Below the pieces are notes generated by a model that searched no databases, was not told the origin of the DNA, and saw nothing but the letters and a program-made list of their open reading frames with translations. Positions 49,483 to 61,668 of a stretch of 64,000 nucleotides of DNA are shown piece after piece. A program made the translations under genes and the position numbers. Each line of letters starts with the position of its first letter. Position 1 is the stretch's first letter. The stretch is from Anastatus disparis (Eukaryota > Arthropoda > Insecta > Hymenoptera > Eupelmidae), in contig JAFFSR010000227.1 of assembly GCA_017163975.1 (NCBI GenBank), positions 6,438,501-6,502,500 of the forward strand, read 5' to 3'.

Positions 49483-49772
49483 CTGTTTCAGCCAACATCT
49501 CCAAAGATCTCGATCCCAGGGATGATGGAAGCCAAGATAAAGATGTCTAGTTTCTCTGCACCTTTGCTGCTGCTGCTGCTGCTGTTGTTGTTGTAGTTGA
49601 TGCTGTTGTTGCAGTGATTCATCCTTTTGTTTTTGTTGTTGTTGGGAGTTAGTATTGATTTTAGCTGGAAAACCAGTAACACGTAGCACAAGTTTACCAA
49701 GACGAGATGGTGCAGAGCATACAGCACCACCGCCAGACAGTTCCATCCATTCTGGCTTTGACTCCGAACAAG
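49483..49772 (-). CDS. Phlpp: Phlpp exon 3 of window: PH domain second half with Q-rich insert
   Basis: 290 nt, residues 97 (split Ala) to 193, ending in phase 0. The acceptor is CCACAG and the donor CAG|GTAAGG. The peptide continues the PH domain with KPEWMELSGG and GKLVLRVTG. It then has a glutamine-rich insert at about residues 139-166 and closes with RHLYLGF and DRDLWRCWLKQ. W187 is in the place of the invariant tryptophan of the PH C-terminal helix. The Q tract is coded mainly by CAG/CAA runs and probably forms a flexible loop between the last beta strands. WLKQ joins directly to the linker exon at 34170, as in other PHLPPs where LRRs follow the PH helix. Confidence 0.9.
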
Positions 49773-51400
49773 CTGTGGCCGGATATTAAACACACACAAT
49801 TCGATTAATTGAAAACAATTAACAAAAAAACAAAAAAAAATATATTGAGAGTTGGGAAAAAGATGAAAATTGTTTTTTGGCAAGTGCTACACGCTAACCA
49901 ACCCGATAGGTTTATACCGACCTCTCTATATGTTTCACCTTTTTTTTTAAAGGATATTTTTTTTTTCAAAGCATGACGATAGTATAGACGAACTTTTTAT
50001 GCGACAGATGCAGATTGAACGAATGGATAAGCGCCTCGTTGCTGATCCGAAAATATCAGGCGTTCTATGTGTATATATATAGAAATCCATATAGAAGAGA
50101 ATTATATAATCCAGTATCGGATTAATTCTTCCGCGTTGTTTTCCAAGCTTTAACTTTGCGCCGCATTGACAGAATAAACAAAACCGAGTTCATATTTTTA
50201 TTATTATTATCGTTCGTGCTTTTTAAATATATATATCTTTAAGCTTTTTTTTAAAGACAAAAGGCTTTTGATAAAAGTTAACGCTTATTTTCATTAAAAA
50301 AGTAATGTTTGTTTTAACGTTACCACTCCCACCCCTTTGTCACAACTAATGAAGCGGAAATTTTTTAATAATCCAAGTATGACTAACGCAATGCAACGCT
50401 TAATTAAACATCAGCGTGTATGTGTATACATATACATCGTCCATCTCTTAATTTGTGCTGGAGAAAAAACTACCCCAGAAAAACTAATCTTCTTCTTAAA
50501 TAAGTATAAGAAAAAAGCTTTGCTTTATATCTTTTTGAAGTGCATAAGTATACACGATGAGGCAAATAATCTAATCTGAAATAATTTAATAATTACATTT
50601 ACTAAATAAATTATTACATCCTCAAAATAATTAAAAAAACACGTTTAAACTTGTAACTGTTATTTATTGAAATTTCACTATGAACCTAGTTTTGTTTTGG
50701 TTGTCGATCAATATTTGAACTGTCAATAAAATATTTAAACAAACGGGTAAACTAATAATTTTGATAATTTAAATGAATTAATTATTAATATAGAAGTAAC
50801 GTAAAGCATTGGTTTTACTTTAATTAATTAATATTAATTAAATGTAAAGTATAAATATAAGCAATAAAATAATTTTCCATAATAAACTTTAATAATTAAA
50901 CAATAATATTAATTAAAATTCATTGAAATATTATTTTGTTATTTATTTACAATTTATGATTAAAAAATAAATAAATTGTACACAACGAGTTCAAATGACA
51001 AAAAAAATTAAATGAATAAAATTATAAAATTTTGTAGTTCATCACCTAAATATGAATAAAATATAAAAAAAAAGGTGACACAGAGAGAAAGAGCAAGAAA
51101 TACAGAAGTCAAACTATATTCCAAAGTAACGTAATCAACGATACTCGATCATTGATTAGAAGGAAACCACAGTTACACTGGGATCTAGATACAAGCCAAA
51201 ATGTTCGTCGTTCAAACCGCCTCTATATATTTTTTTTTTAAATTCGTTCCTTGCTTGCCTTGCAACACACACACGCCAACCTTTCCACGTAGAAAACAAA
51301 AGATGGAAAAAAAAATATGTTCCGCTCTAGTCTAGGACGTACAGTTGTATTGCGTATATATGTATATGGTATATATATAGATGCTGAAAATATGTCATAC
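49773..51400 (-). other. Phlpp intron 2
   Basis: 1.6 kb AT-rich intron inside the PH domain. Nothing else is recognised. Confidence 0.87.
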
Positions 51401-51535
51401 CAGGATAAAGGAAAAGCCTCGAGCCGACGACAGCTAGTGCACGCTTTTTCCATTGAGGAAAAACTAATCCTTTTAATACCAAAGCATAGCCGCATCTGCT
51501 GTAACCACGTAACTCGTCCAATGGCGCGGCTGGAC
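51401..51535 (-). CDS. Phlpp: Phlpp exon 2 of window: PH domain first half
   Basis: Exactly 135 nt, starting with the last two bases of Gly52 and ending with the first base of Ala97. The acceptor is ATAACAG and the donor CCTG|GTATGA. The peptide reads GYALVLKGLVFPQWKKRALA and then VVGSRLFLYP, which is the beta1-beta2-beta3 pattern of a PH domain with the basic WKKR motif. Because its length is a multiple of three, exons 1 and 3 would also join in frame without it, but the PH fold would then be broken. Exon skipping would give an in-frame, PH-defective product. Confidence 0.87.
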
Positions 51536-53794
51536 CTGTTATACGTTAGAGTGAAGAAAAAAATTTCTATATAGAAGTTGTATGTGAGACAAAAATTATT
51601 AAGACTGTAAGGGATTGGGTAATAAAATGAATTGTGTTAAAGTTGAGAAAAAATAAAGCTCTTTTCGTACGTTTTAAAAATGTTTCTCGAGAGAATATTT
51701 TGTTTAAAGCTAAATAAGGCTTACTTCTCTCTTTGCGATGTAGAGTACGTGTACGTTTTATGCTAGCAATACTATTTTTTATTACTTATTCTTAAAAAAA
51801 CTCTCCTATATAAATTTTATTTTTCCAAAAAAAAATCTTTTAAATTTGCAATTTGTAATTTTGAGTATATCTTTTTTCATGATATTTTTGAAAAATTTTT
51901 ACGACATTAAAGCTTTTTCCCGTTGAACAAATCAAGGAAAATTTATTAAATATATAATTCATCGGAATAATGTTTTCTCCGCAATATTTTATGGTAATCA
52001 TATCCGCATTATAAATCAATAAGAATAAATGGAAAAATACATATATACATTCTCGCAGAGGAAGTGTGTAAATATTTATCATGTGCATTATATTTAAAGG
52101 ATATATATTTTCGTTTGATTCTGAAAATAGCATATAGCACACGTATCCTCCGATGCTTATTTAGATAACTGCGTTTATCTGCACTTTTATTTTATCGAAT
52201 ATGTATAAATTTCATAATTGTTTACATATAATTTACATGATTCCGTATATTGGATCGGTGCATGTATGGTTTGAATGAAATTTTTGCTGAGCATTCGAAA
52301 CGTTACTCGATATTCGTTTAATTATTTGCCGAAGATGGTGCAATAGCAATATAAATATGGAATGAAAAATATGTTTAAAAATCATTTAATTTTTTTATTT
52401 TAGTTTGAAATTTTATTTATACGATAATCTTGTATGATAAATAACTTTTAATCCGTGACAATCTGTTAAATGTGCAGAAAAATTAATTTGATTTATCTGA
52501 TAATGTTTGGATGTCGTATTTTTCGTTTGGAAAATGTATTCCTTTAAAATGACACCTGGGGATTAATGGACAATTTTGTTTTAAATTTAAAATGTTGAGA
52601 GGGAGAGAGGGTATTTGCAAATGTACATTTAATGTATAAAAGATTAAAATTTCAAATGTGAACGAAGAAAAAATAAAAGCATCGACGTTAAAATTTGTTT
52701 AATAAAATAAATAAAGGAGTATGCGGAAAATGGCGATAAAATGTTAAAAATTTTGCATTTTTTTCAATAATATAAACGTGATTGAAAAATTGTTATTATG
52801 AAGATTATTTTTGATATTGATATCAAACGGTAAACATTATAAATCCGATATTCGAAATGAAATTTTTAATATTTTTTTAAATTCCCTGACGTTTTTCTAT
52901 ACGTAACGTAATAAAATGTTGAAAATGTAATTTTTTTCGGAAAATATGTGACTGATATTTTCCGTATAACAATGATAAATAACTTTTTTTTTGTAATAAT
53001 AAACAAAAAATTTTATAGATTACTATGCACGGAAATCCCTTTTAAAAAAGAAACGGGATTGTAAAAAAATTTCAATTTTAAAGAAAAAAATCGAAAAAAT
53101 AAATATGTTAAAAAATATTCTGATCCAAAAAAATATTATAATATAAAGAAAAATACAAATTTTTTTAATATTCTAAAAGTGTATAAATAAATGTATAACC
53201 AATAATTGCATATCAAATTCTTCACATTATTAAAATTTTTTTTTTTTTGCGAATTAACAAATAAAAACATTGTTCGAAATTCCAAACATTCCCGTACTAT
53301 TATCCTTTCCGTTTTATTTTAAAATTCCAAATGAATTTAATGGCAACAGAAATTAACAAAATGAACAATAATTTCATTTGAATCACTTTGCATCGTCTCT
53401 ATGTACGCGCGCATTCATTAAATAACGACAAACGAGTTTTCATGTCATTAAAACTTTATCCTCTTAAAAACAATCAAAAAGCATCGCATTAAAGCCCGTC
53501 AAATGAAATTCATCAAAAGTTTCTAGTATCACACTTAAACTTTTAAAATATGTACCTCCAACCATTATCATCATCGCTTTAGAAAAAATGAAAAATTTTC
53601 AAACAATTCGTCTTTGTTTCACGGTATAACTATCATCCGTGAAATTCTTCTCCGATCCACGCGTATCCTCGCTTCGAAAAAGGAAAAAAAAAAAATGAAA
53701 TCCTTTCAAAGCAAAACCAAACACAAAACAATTTTTTTTTTCACGTGTACGGTCTGTGCGTACATAACTGAGTAAAAACAAAAAGGAAACATAC
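51536..53794 (-). other. Phlpp intron 1 of window
   Basis: 2.3 kb AT-rich intron with a perfect 10-bp hairpin at 52938-52964; otherwise empty. Confidence 0.85.
52938..52964. repeat. Perfect 10-bp hairpin
   Basis: CGGAAAATAT pairs with ATATTTTCCG across the 7-nt loop GTGACTG. Role unknown. Confidence 0.5.
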
Positions 53795-53948
53795 CAACGT
53801 GAAATCCGATGAGATGGCGTAGCTCAGCATCAAGCCCGAGGCGTGCACGCCTAGCGGGTTCACGATAACCAAGTCCCAGTAATAGCTGTTCTTGAAGCTC
53901 CAAAGGACGCTCGCGTACTGACAATCTACGGCCTGGCTCGCCTCCGTA
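53795..53948 (-). CDS. Phlpp: Phlpp exon 1 of window: RA-like domain end
   Basis: Residues 1-51 plus the first base of a split Gly codon. The acceptor is TGTAG before a phase-0 TAC codon, and the donor is GTTG|GTATG. The peptide contains ELQEQLLLGLGYREPARRAR and then ELRHLIGF. This matches the conserved segment just before the PH domain in PHLPP proteins, the end of the Ras-association-like region. Its GC-rich, coding-type codons stand out from the flanking AT-rich intron. The phase-0 start needs an upstream exon, which I did not find in this window. Confidence 0.85.
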
Positions 53949-54725
53949 CTACATTTATTATTGAAAAAAGAAACAAAAAAATTCAGGATAAATATTGAGA
54001 AACATGAGAAATATATACGAGACGATTGTTTAGGAGAGATTTCACTGGGATTTTTTGTCTGGCTTTAATATAATATGGGCTGGATCTAGTCTGGATTTTG
54101 ATATAGGGTGATTTATGAAGCTTCGAATATAAGTTTATATAAGACATTGTGAATTTAAGGTGCATAAAGTTGAATTTCAGGTGATTTTTCAGTATATTTA
54201 GGATAGTTTTACGGTTTCAATTTGAAATAAAGCTTTATTGAAACAGTAAATGCAGAGCTTTAGATAGAAATATTCTCCAATAATTGTACGTCGCGTACAT
54301 TTATGCTAAAATTATTTATTTAATCATAAATAAATAACCATACACATATCAAATATTACAAAATAATTAAATGTATTTTCAACAATATAATGTAAACAAT
54401 AAATAAACCAGATATTAAACAAATAAGAAAGAGCAAACATCGAGCGTACAATTGATATTAATAATATAAATTTAATCAGAAATGATATTAAATAATTTGT
54501 ATTTAATTACAATCATATCCAGAGCACAAACATGTATATTGGACAGTCGCAATCAATCCTTTATTGTAATATATTATGCAAATTTGCTCAAAGTTTAATT
54601 CCACTGGATAAAATAATTTTTGAGCTAATGCCGAATGCTGTGTGCTGATAAACAAATCAAAATGTTAATGCGAAATCATGGCTCGATTCGATGACCATTT
54701 TGAAAATGTTGTATGAGCATGAAAT

Positions 54726-54928
54726 GAGTCGGTCTGTGGCTCATTCGGTAGAGCGTTGGATTCGTAATCTCGAGGTTCTGAGTTCGAATCCCGCTCTCGG
54801 CAGCCGATTGATACAAGCACCGCTGTACGTTACATGTGCTGAAGTTCACAAACACACTTACGAGCTCCGTCGCTGATTAGCATAGCAAAAATAGCATAGC
54901 ATAAATATAGCGACGTTAAAAAAAATAA
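54726..54928 (+). mobile_element. tRNA-derived SINE copy 7
   Basis: Complete, plus orientation. The head reads TGTGGCTCATTCGGTAGAGC and the B-box word GTTCGAATCCC is intact. A short duplication (AGCATAGCA-like) expands the loop of the 3' stem, and the tail is TTAAAAAAAATAA. Confidence 0.92.
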
Positions 54929-57900
54929 GGAGAAATTTGTAACAGTAGAAAAAAATTATAAAATATATTTTTTACTGTTCGTATTTATGTATTAATATTT
55001 TTAGTTGATTAGTATAGTATCTACTAATAAACAAATAATTATTTAAAGAAATGCATAAAATAATCATTTAAATTTTCTATTTTCATTCAGCTGTTTTGAA
55101 AAAAGCTCAACTCAAGCAAAAAATACACAAACGTGCTAAAATAAACCAATCGATACCTGAATTTACTTATTTCTATAATAATATAACCGAACAAAGTATA
55201 AAATAACAATAAACAAACTAAGTGCATTTTCTACGATGTAAAATCTTCTAGCAAGATCAGTAAGGTGTAGACAATGACACAGAGTATAAAGTAAAGATTT
55301 AAAAAAAAAGAATTTTTACATATTTAAAGAAAAAAAAAGAGGGGGAAAAGAAGCTCAATAAAATTTTACTGTGCTCTAAACTTTTTTATCCTTAGAAAAT
55401 GGGTAATAAAAAACATAAGCTGGAATTTGGCACTAGGAATTTCTGCAGAAAAGTGTGCCGCATATGCTCGCTAAAGTTTTGGTTAGTTTTCCTTTTTTTT
55501 TTCTTCTTCTTTTTTTTTATATTCTACATCGAGAGTGTCAATATTTCACATATGCTGAAAATGAAAAGAAAGTTGAAGTTTTTCTATGTCTTTATTTCAA
55601 TTTAAATGCTTATTGCTAGACTGAATTTATTAAATTGATAACTTTTAATAATATGGACAAGAATTTTTTTATTTGAAATTTAATTTTGTAGAATAAGGAA
55701 AAGTTAAATTTTGGTATCATTGAGTACTAGCCAGATACTATTTTTGACAATTTTCGTTGTACAAATTTTGATAATATAAAATAAGTCATAAAATAAAATG
55801 CTTTTTCTGAAAAATTTCATTTTGTTATTAATAAAATAGACTTTTAATCAAAAATATTAAAATGCATTAAAAAATTTAATTTTCCGAATAATTTTAAATA
55901 AAAATTGTTTCTTTATCGTGAAATATAATATAAAATTTACGTGTATAGATACTTCATTAAGCTTTAAATTACATTTTCACGATCAAACGCTTCATTAAAC
56001 TGAAAAATTTTAAATTTCAACAAAACTATAACACACTTCATTTAAAAATAATTCCCACAAAAGCCAATACGACAAGCTTTGTTAATCAATCGACAATCGA
56101 CGAGTCTACGTTTATACACACATGCACGCACTTCCCTTGTTTATTTTCAATGCATGCGTCGATCGTTAAACCCATAAAAATAAAACGCGCATCATTTCAC
56201 CACAACATTTTACTCAACCCTTTTACAACTTTCATTTATTCCAGCCATTCCCAAAAAAGAGGAAAAAAAAGAAACACATTTTAAAACAAACATTAAGCTT
56301 TGCCAAAAAAAAATTCCCAAAAAAAAAATACAAAAAAAACATGCCATCAAAGCAGTAAGACCATTGTCAAACTAAAAAAAAAATAGAACCTAATACATCA
56401 AGTACGTGTATAAATTCCCTTTGTCACATGCATAAATGCACGTGTATATGGTATACAATTCATTTAGCTTTGCTCAGCTACACACATAAACTATAACATA
56501 TAATTATCCAGTGACAAATACATCGAAATTCTTTACTTCGCTAACAAATATACATACAAACACGTGACTGGTATAATGTACGAAAGGCTACAGAGCAAAC
56601 ATCATTAGTAAATCCGAAATAAATGTCCGACAAGTAACGAGTATTTCTCTCCCTCTTTTTTCTCTCTCTCATTCTAACTGGTTGCTCTAATTATCGGAGC
56701 GGAAAAGCGCCACGACGCAAATCTCTATTTCTCTACCTCTCTTTCTCTCTTCGTGTGTATGTATATATATTTATAAAATATACGTATATACAGCCAAAAA
56801 CGTTTCTATTGCTCATGAAATCCGAGACCCGGTTTAGGATACAGTGTATATAGCCTTCTGTCCCTTTTTCACGCGCTTACAAAGCTTTTTGAAGGTAATA
56901 TACATGTATATAGTTTGCCGCTATACATCTCTCTCTCCTTCTCTGACTTTAGCTTTTTCGTAATAAAGAGCCCATGTAATTAAAATCCTCTCCGCTGGTT
57001 CCTCCTCCTCTGACTTTTGCCAGAGAAACGATCGCAAGCAAAAGGCATCCCTCGCACGAAAGTCAGGCCAACGCTGGCTTTTCTATCTCCGGAGATGAGA
57101 GAGTAGAAGAGAAAGAGAGTGAGAGAGAGACTTTTGCGTTATACGTCTTTAACTCTATGCCTTTAACGTTTATATATGCGTTTCTTTGCTGAACCTTTTT
57201 TTTTTCTTTTCTCTATCTTTTTTTTTCCTTTCTTTCTTTCCTTCTTTATTCTCTCTATGAGTCGGGGCTTGGGAGTCTATGTTATTAAGGTAAATGTAGT
57301 GCAAAACGAGGTTTTTATTTTTCGGGGGTGAGAAAGCTCTCTTTTTAGATGGATTTTTATCGCAAGCTTAGGTCCTTTAATCTTAGGGTATATGGAGCAT
57401 GTGATCATTATAAGAAATTTTTCTGATTACTTTAATATTTCATTCTGTAATGTATTTTTTTATCTGAAATTTAACCTACTGTTACAATTCAGCATCGTAC
57501 ATTATTTTTGAAAAATTCAATCGCAAAATTGAAGGATTGATTAAACTCTATTTCAAAAAAAGATCTTCGATGTTCATATGAGAATCGCAATCATTCAAAA
57601 ATTTTGAAAAAGTAAGCAAATAGCTTTCTGATTGAAATGTACTGCAAAGAACTTTTTAATTTTTCAAATTTTTGATTTGAACCATTTTGAGTTCTGTTTG
57701 TAAAACAAAAATATTTGACTGAAGTAATAGTAAATACAGCTAATGTGTCTATTTCAGTCCTTAATATATTGAAAAAGATCAATTTATTGTTTCAAAGAAA
57801 ATAAACAGTATTTTAATAAATTATATATATTTTGAACAAAAAATATTAAAAAAGAAACAATTTTACAACTCAATTGAATAACTATTTATAATAGTACGTT

Positions 57901-58222
57901 ATAGAATTCTAGATTAAAGTTGCATATTTTTCCTAATAGTGGAGTTCGTTATTACAGCTTTGAGAGAAATAGGCTTTAGTTGGTTATTGCTACTTTATTA
58001 TATTCAGAAACAAATTGAATTTTTTGAAAAATTCGTACAGCTAGCTTTAGAAATGAAAAATAATAACAAGTACATCATCAAATAAAATTTCATTAGCAAA
58101 TCCCACTCAAATAATTTGAATTTCTTCTTAAAACGAAAAATTTTTATAATAATTTTTAATATTTCGTTAATATTTATAAAAAATTTGTGTATTAATTAAA
58201 AAAATTTTTGTTTGATAGCTAA

Positions 58223-58560
58223 CTAGGAGAGTATCACATCTCCGGATCACGGATTTTGCTCTAACTTTGAGATAGGTTTTCATATGTCAAAATATGGAAA
58301 AAGCCAGAGTTATAGACCCCAACGCTCAATATTTCTCTAGTTGCAGGCAATTAAAGAAAATCACTAAAAAAGTTACTAGATTATTAAACGCTCATAATTC
58401 TTTAGCATTAATAGCTAGACGCTTGGAACTGTTTTTAAATGAAAGCTACGCTCAAATCCTTTCGAAAAAGCACCTATAGCATATCAAAATATTATTTTTT
58501 CCCAAAGTTACAGCGTTATGAAAATTGTACTAGGGTAGATGTGGGTATTGCTGCGGAGGT
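58223..58560 (+). repeat. Left inverted arm of the 58.2-59.6 kb element
   Basis: It matches 59245-59628 in reverse complement. Identity is near complete up to about 58519 (CAGCGTTAT). A gap of about 50 bp relative to the right arm follows, and then the shared TAGGGTAGATGTGGGTATT word. Confidence 0.85.
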
Positions 58561-59244
58561 GCTAATTACTGTTTTTTCATATAAAATTCGTAAAAATAAT
58601 TTTTTTCAAGTCCATAAATAATATTTGAATGCATAATCAAATATTATAAGTATTATTTAATATTTTAAAAAATATATCTCACAAAAAAAGTCTAAAAATA
58701 TTAAATATTGGTTATTTGAAATTGAACTGTTCTAAAATCTTGATAAATTTCGTAAAATCGCGATCACGTATGCATCCTAAATTTGACAATATTTTCTGTT
58801 TTTATTCTTTTTTATGTAAAATAAGATCATTATTAAATAAAATATATCTTTGCTTGTTATATATTTTTTGGAAATTTCACCTAGCACATATTTAATATTT
58901 TAATTTTACACCTTAGTATTATGCGTCATTAAAATCACCAAATATGAATTACTGTGGCATCCTTTTATTACTATAACACGTGGTAAAACTAACCTCAACT
59001 TTTCGAACGGAATATATAAAAGTGTCAATAGTAACTGGCACACAGCATTAGAAACACGGCCGCAGCAATAGCCACAAATACATTTTATTTTAAATTCGTT
59101 TTTTCTTAATTTTAACTCTATAATTAAATGCTAAATTAATTTTTTTCTAGTTAATCAATGTTTAAATATTTTATTAAAAATAAAAGTGATAAGTTTTCTT
59201 CAACTATAAGCTTTAATTTATGAGTTTAAAATTCATCATACGTC

Positions 59245-59628
59245 GATTCCGCTGTAATACCCACATCTACCCTACATTTTAACATTTATCATTAATTAAT
59301 ATTTTTAAAAGGAAATTCAGCTCAAATTCTTATAACGCTGTAACTTTGAGAAAAAATAATATTTTGATATGCTATAGGTGCTTTTTCGAAAGGATTTGAG
59401 CGTAGCTTTCATTTAAAAACAGTTCCAAGCGTCTAGCTATTAATGCTAAAGAATTATGAGCGTTTAATAATCTAGTAACTTTTTTAGTGATTTTCTTCAA
59501 TTGCCTGCAACTAGAGAAATATTGAGCGTTGGGGTCTATAACTCTGGCTTTTTCCATATTTTGACATATGAAAACCTATCTCAAAGTTAGAGCAAAATCC
59601 GTGATCCGGAGATGTGATACTCTCCTAG
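59245..59628 (-). repeat. Right inverted arm of the 58.2-59.6 kb element
   Basis: Reverse complement of the left arm, with about 50 extra bases near 59278-59332. Confidence 0.85.
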
Positions 59629-61471
59629 TAAGTTTTAAAAAATTTAAATTATTTGAAACTGTATGAACTTTCCAATATATTGGTATTAAATTTTAATAAA
59701 TTTTTAATCATTTTTATTAATTAATTTTATAATTTGTTATAAATTTTAATTTAATTGAAATTAGGTGCCACTTTGGTCCTGCTAATTTTAGATTTAGGAA
59801 ATGTTTTAGTTTTGGCCTGCTTTGCAAAATTCACTATTACTTTTGCGATAGCAATACAAGTTCTTATATTTTTAGTATCTCTTGATTACGGTTAATTATT
59901 TATTCGAAACATTAATTCAATATTGTTCACTTTACACCTCTAATCCGACTTTGCCTGGCATTCACTTAAAAGTTTATCTTTGTGAAAAAAAATCTTAATA
60001 AAACAGCCATGTATTCAAATGACAAAACAATAAAGTTTGAAATAAGAAAAAAAGCAAGTAAAAGAAAAGAAACTTGAGGCGTAAAACTTGAAACTTTATA
60101 ATATTCCACCTTGAAAGAATACAGCCGCAAAGTTAAATGAAAATCTCGACAGTAAAAAGATTACAAGTAGAGCTTTTTTTCTCCTTCTTCGTTGGATAGC
60201 TTCAATTAAAAAACTTGTTTGTCTTCGTTAAAGAGTTCAAGCATCGGCCGAAAAAAAAGAGAAAAAAAGAAATCGCAGAGATAGATGGAGAAAGAGAGAG
60301 AAATCGAGAATTTCACGATGAGTCTGTACATACACTTTACGAATTGTGCAAAGTGCAGGAGTTGAATACTCGTTAAGTTTACGCGAGCTTGATGATTGAT
60401 TTTTCAAATTTTACCGGAGCTTTTAATTGTAAATATCTGAGAAATGTCAAAAATTAAGTTTAAAATGTTGAATTTAGTATGAAATGGAATTTTATTTTAT
60501 AAAGCAAGTTCAAAGATTATAAGGTGCCGTTGAAAAATTAAATTGCAGCTTTAATTGCTATTTTTGTACTGTATGTCAGAAAATGTATTTAAGTTCAAAG
60601 CATTATATCAAGCTTTATTAAAACAAAAGGTTTATTTTGGCATGTATAAATATTTCCCTTCAATTTTTTATTAAAAATATTCTTTCTTACAACGTGTTTG
60701 CAAAATAATTAATTTTAATTAAATCAAGTATTATTTTTATCTTGATTATTCATATATAATGTTCAAAACGTAAATAAATCCTTTATCCATAGAGGTGAAA
60801 AAAATTAATTATTTTAATGGTTAAGTGAAACATCAGCGTTAGAAAACTTCTTTTATGTATTTTTTATATAAAAATTTCTCTTTCAATATACTTAACATTA
60901 AAACACAAAAAGATCAAGAAAGTGAAAAAAAAATTATCTTTTTACATCTGACTTAATAAACGTATAGAATCCTATCGTATGCGTGTATACATTTAAAAAA
61001 AAAATTGCTCTTACGATGTGTATGGACACTTAACTCTGAATAAAATTGAAATAACTGGGTTATATATTTTTCTTAAAGGATGTATATATACATCACTTTT
61101 TTTAAAAATTATTATTATTTATTAAAACTAATTGGAAAAAAAATTTTAATAAATTTTTAAATTATAAATGTTGAATGATATATAAGACCGGATTAATTAA
61201 TTTAGTAAAATAACTGGTTTTAGTAAAATAATTGATTAATTAATCATAACATTAATGCAATTTAATATTTATGTAACGTTTAAATCTTTTTTGTTGAACT
61301 AAAAAAGAAATATCGATTATTTGTATTAAGAAATATTAATTTATATTTTATTAAATTCTTTTAACTAACGACCTTAATTAATGTAAATATATAAATTTAA
61401 GGTTTTACATGGAATTCAATGTAAAAAAACATTAAGTAAGACAACTCAATGTTACTCCGTATTTCTATTTA

Positions 61472-61668
61472 TTTTTTTTTACTTAACGTTGTTGAACTTA
61501 TGCTATCATTACGATGCTAATTAATAACGGAGGTCACTTCAGTGTGTTTATGAATAAAGCACATGTAACGCACAGTGGTGCTTGTATAAATTGGCTGAGA
61601 GCGGGATTTGAACTCGAAACCCCGAGATTACGAATCCATCGTTCTATCGAGTGAGCCACCGAGACCTC
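61472..61668 (-). mobile_element. tRNA-derived SINE copy 8
   Basis: Complete, minus orientation, more diverged: the B-box-like word is GTTCAAATCCC and the 3' stem is eroded (CGTTATTAATTAGC versus CAACAACG). Head, body and T/A tail are clear. Confidence 0.88.

Larger units (their letters stand above)
1..53948 (-). other. Phlpp: Phlpp gene model: 14 coding exons, open at both ends
   Basis: PH-domain leucine-rich-repeat protein phosphatase, a Ser/Thr phosphatase of the PP2C type. Known family members dephosphorylate the hydrophobic motif of AGC kinases such as Akt and PKC at membranes and in the cytosol. Exons run 53948-53795, 51535-51401, 49772-49483, 34170-33959, 31231-31085, 15768-15618, 15397-15209, 10891-10738, 10575-10515, 9190-8939, 7377-7153, 4263-4101, 2286-1961 and 315-1. 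All introns are GT-AG and all 13 joins keep frame, giving about 924 codons. Domain order is RA-like end (1-52), PH (about 53-193), Q-rich linker (194-222), LRRs (about 223-755), linker, PP2C start (from about 821). This order is diagnostic of PHLPP. The 5' exons and the phosphatase C-terminus fall outside the window. Introns of about 15.3 kb separate exons 3/4 and 5/6. Confidence 0.93.
58223..59628. mobile_element. Non-autonomous element with ~300-390 bp near-identical inverted arms
   Basis: The ends are CTAGGAGAGTATCACATCTC and its reverse complement. The outer ~300 bp of each arm are almost identical (one or two differences seen). The inner parts diverge by indels but both contain GGGTAGATGTGGGTATT. 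The direct duplication TAA flanks both ends (58220-58222 and 59629-59631), which fits the TWA preference of PIF/Harbinger transposons. The ~680-bp middle has no recognisable transposase. Each arm carries the same 61-codon frame (MEKARVIDPNAQYFSS...), on opposite strands. Family assignment is inferred. Confidence 0.75.

Noticed and set aside
56990..57110. GC-richer open stretch on the minus strand as the missing upstream Phlpp exon
   Set aside because: No acceptor or phase-0 donor and the peptide does not resemble the RA-like region.
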